From Sporosarcina sp. (lineage in GTDB: Bacteria; Bacillota; Bacilli; Bacillales_A; Planococcaceae), in contig JAPFCR010000016.1 of the NCBI GenBank assembly GCA_026169375.1, forward strand, positions 1 to 58,141: a stretch of DNA of 58,141 nt, in the 5' to 3' direction. The position numbers and the translations under genes were made by a program. Within the stretch, counting starts at the first letter, position 1. The number at the start of each line of letters is the position of its first letter. The notes beneath the pieces are model-generated. The model worked only from the letters and a program-made list of their open reading frames with translations, did not search any database and was not told where the DNA came from. Positions 22,329 through 31,800 of the stretch are shown piece after piece.

Positions 22329-23033
22329 ATGGTGTTGTTTGGAACAATTGTGAATGCACTACTCATTGTTGTAGGAACGTTTATCGGAAGATTTTTACGC
22401 AGTATACCTGAAAAGATGAAAGAAACAATCATGTATGGAATTGGACTTGCGGTTGCAGTAATTGGTATTCAAATGACATTTGAAACGACGCAAATCCTCA
22501 TTGTCATTATTAGTATCGTACTCGGTGCAGTAATAGGTGAATGGATCGATTTAGATAAAAAGGTTACAACTTTAGGAAAATGGATAGAATCTAAAATGCC
22601 TCAAAAAGATCAAGAGACAAATATTGCAGAAGGTTTTGTCACAGCAACATTAATTTTTGTTGTTGGCTCAATGGCAATCATCGGTGCAATTGATAGTGGT
22701 ATTCGTAACGACCATAATGTTCTTGTGATGAAAGGAATCATCGATGGTTTTACGTCCATTATTTTAAGTTCAAGTATTGGCATTGGTGTTGCCTTCGCAG
22801 CATTGCCTGTTCTTATTTATCAAGGGGCAATTACTCTTCTGTCTACACAAATCAGCAAAGTTGTTCCACAATCATTATTAGATTTTTTCATATCAGAGAT
22901 GACCGCGACGGGTGGTTTAATGATTCTTGCGATAGGTTTGAATTTAATCGGCTTAACAAAAATTAGAGTAGCAAATTTAGTACCTGGCATATTAGTCGTG
23001 AGTGTCATTGTGACAATTGTATATTTGTTTTGA
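22329..23033 (+). CDS. DUF554 family membrane protein
   Basis: A 234-residue integral membrane protein of the DUF554 family (YdfK-like), with about seven hydrophobic segments. The first is LFGTIVNALLIVVGTFIGRFL, and glycine-rich segments such as GFVTATLIFVVGSMAIIGAI follow. The molecular function is unknown; a transport role is often assumed. The chosen ATG has GGGAGTG upstream; the open frame begins 22 codons earlier inside the terminator hairpin, which argues against that start. Its 3' end overlaps the convergent yyaC gene by 42 bp. Confidence 0.8.
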   Translation: MVLFGTIVNALLIVVGTFIGRFLRSIPEKMKETIMYGIGLAVAVIGIQMTFETTQILIVIISIVLGAVIGEWIDLDKKVTTLGKWIESKMPQKDQETNIAEGFVTATLIFVVGSMAIIGAIDSGIRNDHNVLVMKGIIDGFTSIILSSSIGIGVAFAALPVLIYQGAITLLSTQISKVVPQSLLDFFISEMTATGGLMILAIGLNLIGLTKIRVANLVPGILVVSVIVTIVYLF

Positions 23034-23585
23034 ATGGTGACGACTATAAGCAAGTTGTAATGCGCGAGCGAGAATTTTACTCATATTAAAAGGTAAGTGA
23101 AGCCGAGTGCTTTGTAATACCGCATGCTCCATAAAGCCTGCGATATTGACGATGCCTTTAATCGACACATCACCGACAGGCGGTAGTTTTTTCCCTACAG
23201 CTTGTCCAGGATAGAGTGGTTCACGTTGAAAGAGAAGTTGTCCGATTGAAGTACCTTTTCCAAGACAAGCATCGATTGCAACGATAAAAGCATTTGGATT
23301 TTGCAGATGAATCAATTCTAAAGTTTCTTCTAAGTTGAGTGCATGTAAAGGTTCGTCTAATGTTCCGATCACTGAAAAAGGAAATGTTTTTAATTCCGCT
23401 AAATGTGATCCGGTGAGTGGACCTAATGCATCTCCAGTGGAACGATCCGTGCCGATACATAGGAAAATAATGTTTTCTTCGTGGAATGGGATCTGTTGTA
23501 AGAATAAATTACTCAATCTCCAAACTGCACCTGTTTCTTCATAGTGAATTCGGAAGTTGAATGTGCTAGGAATAGTGGCTCGCAT
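22992..23585 (-). CDS. yyaC: Spore protein YyaC (GPR-related, DUF1256)
   Basis: YyaC, about 197 residues, a sporulation protein whose fold resembles the germination protease GPR. Characteristic segments are FLCIGTDRSTGDALGPLTG, VIGTLDEPLHALNL, AFIVAIDACLGKG and VGDVSIKGIVNIAGFMEH. TGGAGT lies before the ATG at 23585; the frame also allows an ATG at 23603 without a ribosome site. Its presence indicates that the organism forms, or descends from, endospore formers. Convergent with the DUF554 gene and divergent from the MscS gene. Confidence 0.9.
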   Translation of the reverse strand: MRATIPSTFNFRIHYEETGAVWRLSNLFLQQIPFHEENIIFLCIGTDRSTGDALGPLTGSHLAELKTFPFSVIGTLDEPLHALNLEETLELIHLQNPNAFIVAIDACLGKGTSIGQLLFQREPLYPGQAVGKKLPPVGDVSIKGIVNIAGFMEHAVLQSTRLHLPFNMSKILARALQLAYSRHHSKQIYNCHNDTHD

Positions 23586-23663
23586 CTGAAAACTCCATTT
23601 CATTTTTATAAGTAGTCTATGCCAAAGAGAAAGAGTTTATACAATAGGAGGAATAATATCAGT

Positions 23664-24512
23664 TTGAAACAACAGTTAAAGAAATTAGAAGAAGTATTAT
23701 TTGATGAGAAAATTTGGATTTCATTGGGCATGCATATATTGAAAATCATTTTAATTATCGTACTTTCAATGATTGTTATTCGTATCGGAAAGTCCATTAT
23801 TCGGAGGATATTTAAAATTAAGGTTAATGCGAAAATCCGACCTTCTGAAAGACGCGAAAAAACATTATTAAAATTACTAGAAAACTCGTTATCTTACGTC
23901 GTTTATTTCTCGGCAATTTTAGCGATTTTATCTGATTTTATGGATATAAGCGGTTTACTCGCGAGTGCCGGGGTACTCGGTTTAGCCGTTGGTTTTGGTG
24001 CACAAAGTTTGGTGAAAGATATCATTTCAGGATTTTTCATTATCTTTGAAGATCAATTTTCAGTTGGGGATTATATCCGAATTGGAGAAGCTGAAGGAAC
24101 TGTCATGGAGATTGGCTTACGCACGGCAAAACTAGAAGCGTATGGTGGCGAGGTTTATATTATCCCAAATGGGAATATTGCGGAAGTGATCAATTATTCA
24201 ATTAACAATGGATTAGCGATTATGGATATTAAAATCGATTATCACACAGATATGAATAAAGCCGAGCAACTCATCCAACAGTTTATCGCCAATTTATCAG
24301 ATGACTATGAAGAGTTAGTTGCACCCCCTACACTCATTGGCGTTCAAGATTTAACAGCTACTGAAATCGTCTTTAGAGTAACAGCCGAAACCCATCCAGC
24401 TTATCAATGGGCTTTTGGCAGAAGATTTAGGAAGGATTTAAAATTATTTTTAGACGACCATGGTATTGAAATTCCATATCCTAAAATGGTCTATCATATA
24501 GAGGAGGGTTAA
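23664..24512 (+). CDS. Small-conductance mechanosensitive channel (MscS family)
   Basis: An MscS-type channel, 282 residues from the TTG (or 297 from an ATG at 23619 that lacks a ribosome site). AGGAGG stands 12 nt before the TTG, a long spacing, so the start is uncertain. Three hydrophobic segments are present (about 20-45, 70-90, 95-115). The pore helix and beta domain carry GVLGLAVGFGAQSLVKDIISG and EDQFSVGDYIRIGEAEGTV. It releases solutes on hypo-osmotic shock. It forms a unit with the DUF951 gene, which starts 5 nt after the stop. Confidence 0.9.
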   Translation: MKQQLKKLEEVLFDEKIWISLGMHILKIILIIVLSMIVIRIGKSIIRRIFKIKVNAKIRPSERREKTLLKLLENSLSYVVYFSAILAILSDFMDISGLLASAGVLGLAVGFGAQSLVKDIISGFFIIFEDQFSVGDYIRIGEAEGTVMEIGLRTAKLEAYGGEVYIIPNGNIAEVINYSINNGLAIMDIKIDYHTDMNKAEQLIQQFIANLSDDYEELVAPPTLIGVQDLTATEIVFRVTAETHPAYQWAFGRRFRKDLKLFLDDHGIEIPYPKMVYHIEEG

Positions 24513-24517
24513 AGAAA

Positions 24518-24718
24518 GTGAGTGCAAAAGAATTTGATTTACACGATCTTGTTGAGATGAAAAAACCACATCCATGCGGAACAAATGAATGGAAAATTAT
24601 TCGAATGGGTGCGGATATTCGGATTAAATGTGAAGGTTGTGGACATAGTGTGATGCTGCCACGAAATGAATTTGCTAAAAAGATGAAAAAAGTCACCGTG
24701 AGAGCAGAAGAGGAATAG
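24518..24718 (+). CDS. yyzM: DUF951 zinc-ribbon-like small protein YyzM
   Basis: A 66-residue DUF951 protein. The core is HPCGTNEWKIIRMGADIRIKC followed by EGCGH, with three cysteines and histidines in a zinc-ribbon-like layout, and a conserved arginine-asparagine (MLPRNEF) after it. The function is unknown. It starts with GTG preceded by GAGGAGGG that lies in the MscS 3' end. The order MscS-DUF951-ychF is conserved in many Bacillales. Confidence 0.9.
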   Translation: MSAKEFDLHDLVEMKKPHPCGTNEWKIIRMGADIRIKCEGCGHSVMLPRNEFAKKMKKVTVRAEEE

Positions 24719-24875
24719 GAAAATAGACATTTCTTCCGATACTCTCTATAATAGAAAAGTTGAAAGTAAATTAAGGATTTCATTTGACTCGCTAAAAGTA
24801 CAAGTATTAGCAAATTCAAATGAACGTTAATGCGGAATAAATAGTATGAGTTATAGATGAAAGGTAGTGGAGTAG

Positions 24876-25976
24876 ATGTCCTTAACAGCAGGGATTGTTG
24901 GACTTCCAAACGTTGGTAAATCAACGTTGTTTAATGCAATTACAAAAGCAGGTGCAGAAGCGGCAAACTATCCATTCTGTACGATTGACCCAAACGTTGG
25001 AATCGTTGAAGTACCAGATGATCGTTTAGCGAAATTAACAGAACTTGTAACGCCGAAAAAGACAGTACCAACTGCATTTGAATTTACGGATATTGCAGGA
25101 ATTGTTGAAGGTGCAAGTAAAGGGGAAGGTCTTGGAAACAAGTTCCTCTCACATATTCGAGAAGTAAATGCAATTTGTCAGGTTGTTCGTTGTTTCGCTG
25201 ATGAAAACATTACGCACGTTTCAGGAAAAATTAACCCAATCGATGATATCGAAGTGATTAACTTAGAGTTAATTCTTGCAGATATGGAAAGTGTTGATCG
25301 TCGTTTAGAGCGTGTATCGAAAATGGCTAAACAAAAAGAAAAAGAAGCAATGGTTGAAGAGCCAATCTTGCTCAAGTTAAAAGAAGCATTCGAAAATGAA
25401 CAACCAGCTCGTTCGGTTGACTTATCGGATGAAGAATACGAAGTCATTAAAGGTTTAAACTTACTCACAATTAAACCAATGCTCTATGTTGCAAACGTTG
25501 ACGAAGACGGTATTACAACAGCAGATGATAATGAGTATGTGCAAGCTGTTCGTGATTTTGCAAAAGAAGACAATGCTGAAGTAATCGTCGTATCTGCAAA
25601 AATCGAGGAAGAGATGGCTGAATTAGATGATGAAGACAAAGCAATGTTTTTAGAAGAGCTCGGCATTGAAGAAGCAGGCTTAGATCTTTTAATTCGTGCG
25701 ACGTATTCATTATTAGGTTATGCGACGTACTTTACAGCGGGTGAACAAGAAGTACGTGCATGGACATTTAAAAAAGGAATGACAGCGCCTGAGTGTGCGG
25801 GCATCATTCATACGGACTTTGAAAGAGGGTTTATTCGAGCAGAAACAGTTTCATTTGATGATTTAGCTGAAGCTGGTTCAATGGTAGTTGCAAGAGAAAA
25901 CGGGAAAGTTCGTCAAGAAGGTAAAGAGTATATTGTGCAAGACGGAGATGTTATTTTATTCCGTTTCAACGTATAA
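24876..25976 (+). CDS. ychF: Redox-regulated ATPase YchF
   Basis: YchF (YyaF/EngD, Obg family), 366 residues, a P-loop ATPase that binds the 70S ribosome. P-loop GLPNVGKSTLFNAITKAG (about 9), the switch-I region with PFCTIDPNVG, DIAGIVEGASKGEGLGNKF, then a coiled-coil insert and a C-terminal TGS domain (RAWTFKKGMTAPECAGIIHTDFE split over residues about 300-355). The ANVD segment replaces the GTP-specificity NKXD, consistent with ATP preference. It ends at a bidirectional terminator facing the DUF3267 gene. Confidence 0.96.
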   Translation: MSLTAGIVGLPNVGKSTLFNAITKAGAEAANYPFCTIDPNVGIVEVPDDRLAKLTELVTPKKTVPTAFEFTDIAGIVEGASKGEGLGNKFLSHIREVNAICQVVRCFADENITHVSGKINPIDDIEVINLELILADMESVDRRLERVSKMAKQKEKEAMVEEPILLKLKEAFENEQPARSVDLSDEEYEVIKGLNLLTIKPMLYVANVDEDGITTADDNEYVQAVRDFAKEDNAEVIVVSAKIEEEMAELDDEDKAMFLEELGIEEAGLDLLIRATYSLLGYATYFTAGEQEVRAWTFKKGMTAPECAGIIHTDFERGFIRAETVSFDDLAEAGSMVVARENGKVRQEGKEYIVQDGDVILFRFNV

Positions 25977-25980
25977 AAAC

Positions 25981-26030
25981 AAAAGTTGTCGAGAGAGTCT
26001 ATAAACTGGACTTTCATCGACAACTTTTTT
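25981..26030. terminator. Bidirectional terminator between ychF and the DUF3267 gene
   Basis: AAAAGTTGTCGA and TCGACAACTTTT form a 12-bp perfect stem flanked by A- and T-runs on both sides; it serves both convergent genes. Confidence 0.87.
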
Positions 26031-26033
26031 AGT

Positions 26034-26627
26034 TCATTTTAAAATAATATCCTCTTCCATCAATACATTTTCAGGATTATAAAGAAACATTTTAGGTTGT
26101 GTTGGATGATCTTTAATTAACCAATCATTTGGTAATTTCTTTAACTGTTTATACATACTAAAATCACCAGCTGCCCCTCCGATTAATAATGCAGCTAAAG
26201 CGATTAACAGATTACTATCGAGATAAAGCCCAAGGATTGCAGGTAAAATACCCGTCATCCAAAAAGGGAGGAGTAAAGACTTTTGAATGTCTTGGTTCGT
26301 CATCAACTTGGAAGTTGTGGCATAGGCAATGCCTAATTTCAAGTTAACGCCAACTTTCATTTGTCTCCATGGTACTTTCGAAAAAACACGAAATCCGAGT
26401 AAATGAAAAAATTCATGTAAGACGATTAATACAAGATAACCAACAGAAAAGATTAGAATATCTAAACTAAAAGTAAGTAATGTAAAAGTGTACGTGAACA
26501 TTTCATGAATCGCGATTTGTAGGGCGAATAAAATAAAGAAAGATAATCCAGTTAAGTAAAGCATTTGCTTAGCAATTTTAGATAAATCTAATGCGACGAT
26601 ATGGTCTGGTTCAGGTAAGTTTTCCAT
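26034..26627 (-). CDS. DUF3267 membrane zincin-like protein
   Basis: A 197-residue membrane protein of the DUF3267 family. Four hydrophobic segments are visible (about 20-42, 48-68, 120-135, 140-160). The motif LHEFFHLLGF (about 71) is HEXXH-like, the pattern of membrane-embedded zinc proteases, so a peptidase or degenerate-peptidase role is inferred. AAAGGA is upstream of the ATG. Sits alone, convergent with ychF. Confidence 0.75.
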   Translation of the reverse strand: MENLPEPDHIVALDLSKIAKQMLYLTGLSFFILFALQIAIHEMFTYTFTLLTFSLDILIFSVGYLVLIVLHEFFHLLGFRVFSKVPWRQMKVGVNLKLGIAYATTSKLMTNQDIQKSLLLPFWMTGILPAILGLYLDSNLLIALAALLIGGAAGDFSMYKQLKKLPNDWLIKDHPTQPKMFLYNPENVLMEEDIILK

Positions 26628-26856
26628 CAATGAATCATTCCTTTCTTTTTATTTCTTGCATCCCACATGAACGGGTAATGATCTTCATTTTAAGAGTAAG
26701 ATAAAGCTAGTTCATTGTAAATCCCGATAATTAGTTTCACTTTATTGTACAAGAACGAAAAAAAAGTTGTTATGAAAGAATAAACAAAGTAAATAGGTTG
26801 TATCTCGAAGTATGCTATGATAGAATAAATTGATGTGAGTAATGAATCATTACTTA

Positions 26857-26899
26857 CTCCTTGCCTGCTGAAATCAGCCGGCCAAAGTCCATAAGGAGG
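26857..26899 (+). ncRNA. rpsF leader RNA (S6:S18 autoregulatory element)
   Basis: CTCCTT (26857-26862) pairs with AAGGAG (26893-26898), sequestering the rpsF ribosome site. Inside is a GCTG-AAAT-CAGC stem-loop followed by the CCGGCC trinucleotide-bulge region. This matches the known leader motif in which CCG mimics the S6:S18 site on 16S rRNA, so the S6:S18 complex can repress its own operon. Confidence 0.85.
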
Positions 26900-26908
26900 T
26901 GACGAAAG

Positions 26909-27196
26909 ATGAGAAAATACGAAATTATGTATATTATTCAACCAGCAATTGAAGAGGAAGCGAAAAAAGCGTTAATCGAACGTTTTGACGGAATCCTTAC
27001 TGAAAATGGTGCTGAAATCATCGAGTCGAAAGAGTGGGGCAAACGCCGCTTAGCTTACGAAATCAATGATTTACGTGAAGGTTACTACCAGTTAGTAACA
27101 CTTAACGCAGAAGAAAATGCACTTGATGAATTCAAACGTTTAGCGAATATTAACGAAAATATTATTCGCCATATGGCTATTCGCCTTGACGCATAA
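26909..27196 (+). CDS. rpsF: 30S ribosomal protein S6
   Basis: Ribosomal protein S6, 95 residues, binds S18 and the central domain of 16S rRNA. Typical opening [20 protein letters not shown] and the segment [29 protein letters not shown] site precedes the ATG, but it is folded into the leader stem described separately. First gene of the rpsF-ssb-rpsR operon. Confidence 0.97.
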   Translation: MRKYEIMYIIQPAIEEEAKKALIERFDGILTENGAEIIESKEWGKRRLAYEINDLREGYYQLVTLNAEENALDEFKRLANINENIIRHMAIRLDA

Positions 27197-27276
27197 GCCA
27201 ATAGATAAAATCAATAACAAAGTAGAATACCTACAAAATTAGGACATCTACAATATGATGAGGGGGTTAGATTCTG

Positions 27277-27801
27277 ATGATTAATCGAGTCGTTTTAGTT
27301 GGGCGCTTAACCAAAGACCCTGAGCTAAAGTATACACAAAATGGGATCGCAGTTACACGTTTTACACTTGCTGTAAACCGCTCATTCACAAACCAACAAG
27401 GTCAACGTGAAGCGGACTTTATTAACTGTGTCACTTGGAGAAGACAAGCTGAAAACACTGCAAACTTTTTACGAAAAGGAAGTCTTACTGGAATCGAAGG
27501 TCGTATACAGACGAGCAACTTCGAAGGCAAAGACGGTAACCGTGTCTTTATGACAGAGGTGGTTGCAGACAGCGTACAATTTCTCGAACCACGTAGTGCA
27601 AATACTAATCAGGGGGGTGGCGGAGAATTTGCGCCTTCTTCTCAAGGACAAGGTGCCCCGTCACAAGGGAATTACCAACAACAACCTAGTTACCAATCGA
27701 ATCAACAACCAAGTCAGCAAAATTATACGAATATGAATGACGATCCATTTTCAAACAGTGGTGGACCAATCGAAGTTTCAGATGATGATCTACCATTTTA
27801 G
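27277..27801 (+). CDS. ssb: Single-stranded DNA-binding protein
   Basis: SSB (SsbA), 174 residues, protects single-stranded DNA and recruits partner proteins. The OB fold has [37 protein letters not shown] and [13 protein letters not shown] glutamine-rich disordered linker (about 110-160) leads to the acidic tip SDDDLPF that docks replication and repair proteins. Located between rpsF and rpsR, the standard operon, with an AGGGGGTT site before the ATG. Confidence 0.97.
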   Translation: MINRVVLVGRLTKDPELKYTQNGIAVTRFTLAVNRSFTNQQGQREADFINCVTWRRQAENTANFLRKGSLTGIEGRIQTSNFEGKDGNRVFMTEVVADSVQFLEPRSANTNQGGGGEFAPSSQGQGAPSQGNYQQQPSYQSNQQPSQQNYTNMNDDPFSNSGGPIEVSDDDLPF

Positions 27802-27844
27802 AACCAGAAAATGATATCGGCTAAATAGAAGGAGGTAAAGAATT

Positions 27845-28081
27845 ATGGGACACCGTCGTGGAGGCCGCAGACGCCGTAAAGTATGTTATTTCACATCAAA
27901 TAACATTACACATATCGATTATAAAGATGCTGACCTACTCAGAAAGTTCATTTCTGAGCGTGGGAAAATCTTACCTCGCCGTGTAACTGGAACGAGCGCT
28001 AAATATCAGCGTAAACTGACAGTTGCGATTAAACGTGCACGTATGATGGCACTTATTCCGTTCAGCGCGGAAGAAAGATAA
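27845..28081 (+). CDS. rpsR: 30S ribosomal protein S18
   Basis: Ribosomal protein S18, 78 residues, partner of S6 on the platform. Signature segments are [22 protein letters not shown] split around residues 32-54, then [12 protein letters not shown] basic N-terminus ([11 protein letters not shown]) is typical. GGAGG is 8 nt upstream. Last gene of the operon, with a terminator 11 nt later. Confidence 0.97.
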   Translation: MGHRRGGRRRRKVCYFTSNNITHIDYKDADLLRKFISERGKILPRRVTGTSAKYQRKLTVAIKRARMMALIPFSAEER

Positions 28082-28091
28082 GTATAATTAT

Positions 28092-28130
28092 AAAATCATC
28101 TTAATGAATATCATTAAGATGATTTTTTTA
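28092..28130 (+). terminator. Terminator after rpsR
   Basis: AAAATCATCTTAATGA and TCATTAAGATGATTTT form a 16-bp stem with a 3-nt loop followed by T residues. Confidence 0.9.
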
Positions 28131-28247
28131 TATTTATAAAGCCTTAGATGCAAGGGTCAGAGTTATGAAATTCACTCTAATTAGAAGAGTATAGTAAAGT
28201 TTTAAATCTTCCTTCAAAAACCTTGACTTCATCTGCTAGGTAGGTCT

Positions 28248-28277
28248 TTGGTTTATAAGCAATAATCATGATATAAT
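28248..28277 (+). promoter_or_regulatory. Candidate sigma-A promoter of yybS-gdpP-rplI-dnaB
   Basis: TTGGTT (28248-28253) and TATAAT (28272-28277) with 18-bp spacing, about 130 nt before yybS and downstream of the rpsR terminator. The rest of the 325-nt gap shows no gene. Confidence 0.5.
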
Positions 28278-28406
28278 GAAAGGTATAATTCAATTTTTAA
28301 AAGTGATATTTATTTTTCACTGATGACACGTTTAGTACGTCGGTAGTTGAAGAAAGTTTTAAAATAAACACACTGGATTGAGCAATTCATTGGAGGAGTT
28401 TTACAT

Positions 28407-29342
28407 ATGCAAGACAATGCAAGGAAGCTGACTTATGGCGCAATGATGATTGCCATTTTTATTATTTTAATAGCAATTTCAGTATATGTTCCGCTACTTG
28501 GAACAGTGACAATGCTTTTTATTCCATTACCGATTATACTCTATAGATTCCGGTATGACAGAGCTGCATCTATATTCGTGTTGGTTGCTGGAACACTTCT
28601 TTCCGTATTGGGAGGGGTTTTATTATTGCCAGTGGCCTTTGTATTCGGACCATTAGGGTTTGTAATCGGGGAAGCGATTCAAAATAAGAAGACGAAGTTA
28701 TATACATTTATGGCAGCAGGTCTTACTTTTTTAATTACGACAATTATCCTATACTTGGCTTCGATTGTATTGTTCGGGATTAATACGATCGATGAGTTAT
28801 CTAAAATGATTACGGAATCGCAAGGTCGGATAATTACTTTTTTAGAAAAAACAGGCGAAGTTCCAGAAGAGTTTGTGAAGCAGTTGAATGAAACGATTCA
28901 GTATACATTATTAGCAATTCCTTCTGCCTTTATTTTATCGTCGTTCTTCTTTGCGTTTATCATTATTTTAATTAACTTACCGATTGTTAAACGTCTCGGA
29001 CACGAAGTACCAACATTTCCGCCGTTTCGTTATATGAGACTTCCGGTACTTACGGTATGGGTGTATATGATTGTTATTTTATTACCATTTTTTATGAATA
29101 TGGAGTCGGGTTCCACGACTGAGTTAACGTATATTAACGCATCCTTCATATTAAGATTCTTATTTTTAATTCAAGGTGTTTCTTTTATTCATCACGTGAT
29201 GCATAAAATGAAAGCCCAAAAATGGGTCACTATATTATTATCGATTGTGGCAATTATATTCAGTCCATTAACGATTATTATTGGTATTCTAGACACGGGT
29301 ATCAATTTACGCGCGTGGGTTGGAAGAAATAAATCGAGCTAA
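28407..29342 (+). CDS. yybS: DUF2232 membrane protein YybS
   Basis: YybS, 311 residues, a polytopic membrane protein of the DUF2232 family with about eight hydrophobic segments. The opening MQDNARKLTYGAMMIAIF and the C-terminal LGILDTGINLRAW-like segment (IIGILDTGINLRAWVG) are family hallmarks. The molecular function is unknown; it always neighbours gdpP in Bacillales. GGAGG lies 8 nt before the ATG and gdpP follows after 14 nt. Confidence 0.9.
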   Translation: MQDNARKLTYGAMMIAIFIILIAISVYVPLLGTVTMLFIPLPIILYRFRYDRAASIFVLVAGTLLSVLGGVLLLPVAFVFGPLGFVIGEAIQNKKTKLYTFMAAGLTFLITTIILYLASIVLFGINTIDELSKMITESQGRIITFLEKTGEVPEEFVKQLNETIQYTLLAIPSAFILSSFFFAFIIILINLPIVKRLGHEVPTFPPFRYMRLPVLTVWVYMIVILLPFFMNMESGSTTELTYINASFILRFLFLIQGVSFIHHVMHKMKAQKWVTILLSIVAIIFSPLTIIIGILDTGINLRAWVGRNKSS

Positions 29343-29356
29343 GGAGATGAATTACC

Positions 29357-31336
29357 GTGAATACTTTTTTTAGAAAAAGAGCGATTCGCTACCCATTACT
29401 AGCTTTGTCGCTACTCGGTATAATTGCCGCTGTGGATTTACTATTAAATAGCTTTTGGCTTGGGCTCATTTTCTCGATTTTGTTCTTAGTGGCGCTTGCT
29501 TTAACATGGAAGATCGAAGAAGATACGTATCTTTCTACGGAAAAGCATATTAAAACACTTTCTTACCGGGTGAAAAAGGTAGGAGAAGAAGCGTTGTTAG
29601 CACTACCAATCGGAATTATTTTAATCAATGATGAACAAAGTGTAGAGTGGACAAACCCTTTTACAACAAAAATCTTCGAAGCGGAATCACTCATTGGCGA
29701 ATCGCTTTTTGACATATCAGAAGCTTTGCAGTCAGTCGTTCAGAGTGCAAAGAGTGAGCCGACTACTATAAAGGTAGAAGAGTCTTCTTATACGGTTTTT
29801 TATAATAAAGAAGAAAAACTCATTTATTTATTTGATAGTACCGAACAAGTTGCGATTGAAAAATTATACGAAGAAGATAAAACTGTACTAGGAATTATTT
29901 TGATCGATAATTATGATGAATTATCACAAGCAATGGATGACCAGACAAGGAGTCAGTTAAATTCTCAGGTGACTTCACTTATCATGAAGTGGGGCATTGA
30001 CAACGGCGTTTATATCAAACGTACAAATTCAGATCGTTTTATTGCTGTTTTCAACGAAGCTTCATTAGAGCGGATTGAAAATGCACGTTTTTCACTTTTA
30101 GATGATATAAGAGAAGCAACGGCTGAACAAAGTGCTGGTTTGACCCTCAGTATAGGGGTCGGTGCAGGATCTTCTTCACTTATAGAATTAGGAGAACTTG
30201 CACAATCTAGTTTAGATTTAGTATTAGGTCGTGGTGGCGACCAAGTTGCGATCAAACAAGTAGACGGTAAAGTGAAATTTTATGGTGGCAAGACGAACCC
30301 AGCTGAAAAGCGTACCCGAGTACGTGCAAGAGTAATCTCTCATGCGCTACGGGATTTAATTCAGGATAGTGACCGCGTATTTGTAATGGGTCATAAAATG
30401 CCAGATATGGATGCAATCGGTGCTTCGGTAGGTGTTCGAAAAATGGCTTGTATGAATCATGTGGAGGGTTATGTAATTCTTAATCCAAAGGATGTCGATG
30501 GTAGTTTAGCAAAATTAATGGGTGAAATTCGTCAAGATGAAAAGCTCTATGAACAGTTCATTGATCCAGAAACAGCGTTAGGAATGATGACTGACCAATC
30601 TCTTGTCGTTGTTGTCGATACACATAAGCCAAGTTTAGTCATTGATGAGCGGATTGTAGAGAAAGCAGAAAAAGTTGTTGTTATTGACCATCACCGCCGA
30701 GGAGAAGAATTTATCGATAACACAATGCTTGTTTACATGGAGCCTTATGCATCGTCAACGGCTGAGCTTGTGACGGAGCTATTAGAGTATCAACCTAAGA
30801 CTGAAAAATTAACGAGACTTGAATCGACAGCTTTGTTAGCTGGAATTATTGTGGATACAAAGAGCTTTACACTTCGAACGGGTTCACGAACTTTTGAAGC
30901 AGCTTCATTCCTTAGAACAAATCAGGCAGATACAACACTCGTTCAACGTTTATTGAAAGAAGACATTGACACGTATGTAGAACGAGCAAGACTGGTTGAA
31001 ACAGTTGAAATCGTACATGATGGGGTTGCGATTGCAAAAGGTGAAGATGATAAAATATATAACTCTGTTTTAATCGCACAAACAGCTGATATATTATTAA
31101 CAATGGAAGGTGTTACTGCGTCTTTTGTCATCGGACCTCGTGAAGATGGTAAGATAGGCGTGAGTGCACGTTCCTTAGGAGATTTAAACGTTCAAGTCGT
31201 CATGGAAGAGTTAGGCGGCGGAGGCCATTTAACGAATGCTGCATGTCAATTAGAAGCTGGGTCCGTTGAAGAGGCTGTTGAACGACTGAAAAAAGCATTG
31301 CGTGAAGAAGATGAGGAAGAAGAAAGGGGAAATTAA
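29357..31336 (+). CDS. gdpP: Cyclic-di-AMP phosphodiesterase GdpP
   Basis: GdpP (YybT), 659 residues, membrane phosphodiesterase that hydrolyses cyclic di-AMP to pApA. Two N-terminal transmembrane segments (about 12-30, 33-50), a PAS-like domain (about 75-150), a degenerate GGDEF domain in which the signature reads NSDRF (about 225), and the DHH/DHHA1 domain. Catalytic motifs are [13 protein letters not shown] (about 344), [22 protein letters not shown] (about 444) and [12 protein letters not shown] near the end. It sets c-di-AMP levels that control potassium transport and beta-lactam tolerance. GTG start with AAGGAGATG upstream; rplI begins 2 nt after the stop. Confidence 0.96.
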   Translation: MNTFFRKRAIRYPLLALSLLGIIAAVDLLLNSFWLGLIFSILFLVALALTWKIEEDTYLSTEKHIKTLSYRVKKVGEEALLALPIGIILINDEQSVEWTNPFTTKIFEAESLIGESLFDISEALQSVVQSAKSEPTTIKVEESSYTVFYNKEEKLIYLFDSTEQVAIEKLYEEDKTVLGIILIDNYDELSQAMDDQTRSQLNSQVTSLIMKWGIDNGVYIKRTNSDRFIAVFNEASLERIENARFSLLDDIREATAEQSAGLTLSIGVGAGSSSLIELGELAQSSLDLVLGRGGDQVAIKQVDGKVKFYGGKTNPAEKRTRVRARVISHALRDLIQDSDRVFVMGHKMPDMDAIGASVGVRKMACMNHVEGYVILNPKDVDGSLAKLMGEIRQDEKLYEQFIDPETALGMMTDQSLVVVVDTHKPSLVIDERIVEKAEKVVVIDHHRRGEEFIDNTMLVYMEPYASSTAELVTELLEYQPKTEKLTRLESTALLAGIIVDTKSFTLRTGSRTFEAASFLRTNQADTTLVQRLLKEDIDTYVERARLVETVEIVHDGVAIAKGEDDKIYNSVLIAQTADILLTMEGVTASFVIGPREDGKIGVSARSLGDLNVQVVMEELGGGGHLTNAACQLEAGSVEEAVERLKKALREEDEEEERGN

Positions 31337-31338
31337 AG

Positions 31339-31785
31339 ATGAAAGTTATTTTCTTAGAAGATGTAAAAGGGCAAGGAAAAAAAGGTGACGTAAAAGACGT
31401 TCCAGTTGGTTATGCACGCAACTATTTACTTAAAAATAAATTAGCAGTTGAAGCAACACCTGGGAACTTAAGTAAATTGAAAGGCCAACAAAAAAGAGCA
31501 GAAAAAGACGCTGCTGAGGAACTTGAAGAAGCAAAAGAAACAAAGAGAAAAGTGGAAGAAATTACAGTTGAAATGACAGCGAAATCAGGTGAAGGTGGTA
31601 GACTGTTCGGTTCGATTACAACGAAGCAAATTGCGGATGAACTGGCGAAAAAAGATGGGATTAAAGTAGACCGTCGTCGCATGGAATTACCTGATCCAAT
31701 TCGCTCACTTGGCTATACAAATGTTCCAATCAAACTTCACGCTGAAGTAACTGCGACTTTAAAAGTTCATGTGATTGAAGCGTAA
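31339..31785 (+). CDS. rplI: 50S ribosomal protein L9
   Basis: L9, 148 residues. The N-terminal domain has [21 protein letters not shown] and [14 protein letters not shown], the classic L9 signature; a long basic helix and a C-terminal rRNA-binding domain with [15 protein letters not shown] follow. An AGGGGAAATTAAAG site lies in the gdpP 3' end. Spacing of 2 nt to gdpP and 15 nt to dnaB indicates one transcript. Confidence 0.97.
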   Translation: MKVIFLEDVKGQGKKGDVKDVPVGYARNYLLKNKLAVEATPGNLSKLKGQQKRAEKDAAEELEEAKETKRKVEEITVEMTAKSGEGGRLFGSITTKQIADELAKKDGIKVDRRRMELPDPIRSLGYTNVPIKLHAEVTATLKVHVIEA

Positions 31786-31800
31786 TGAGAGGCGAGTATA

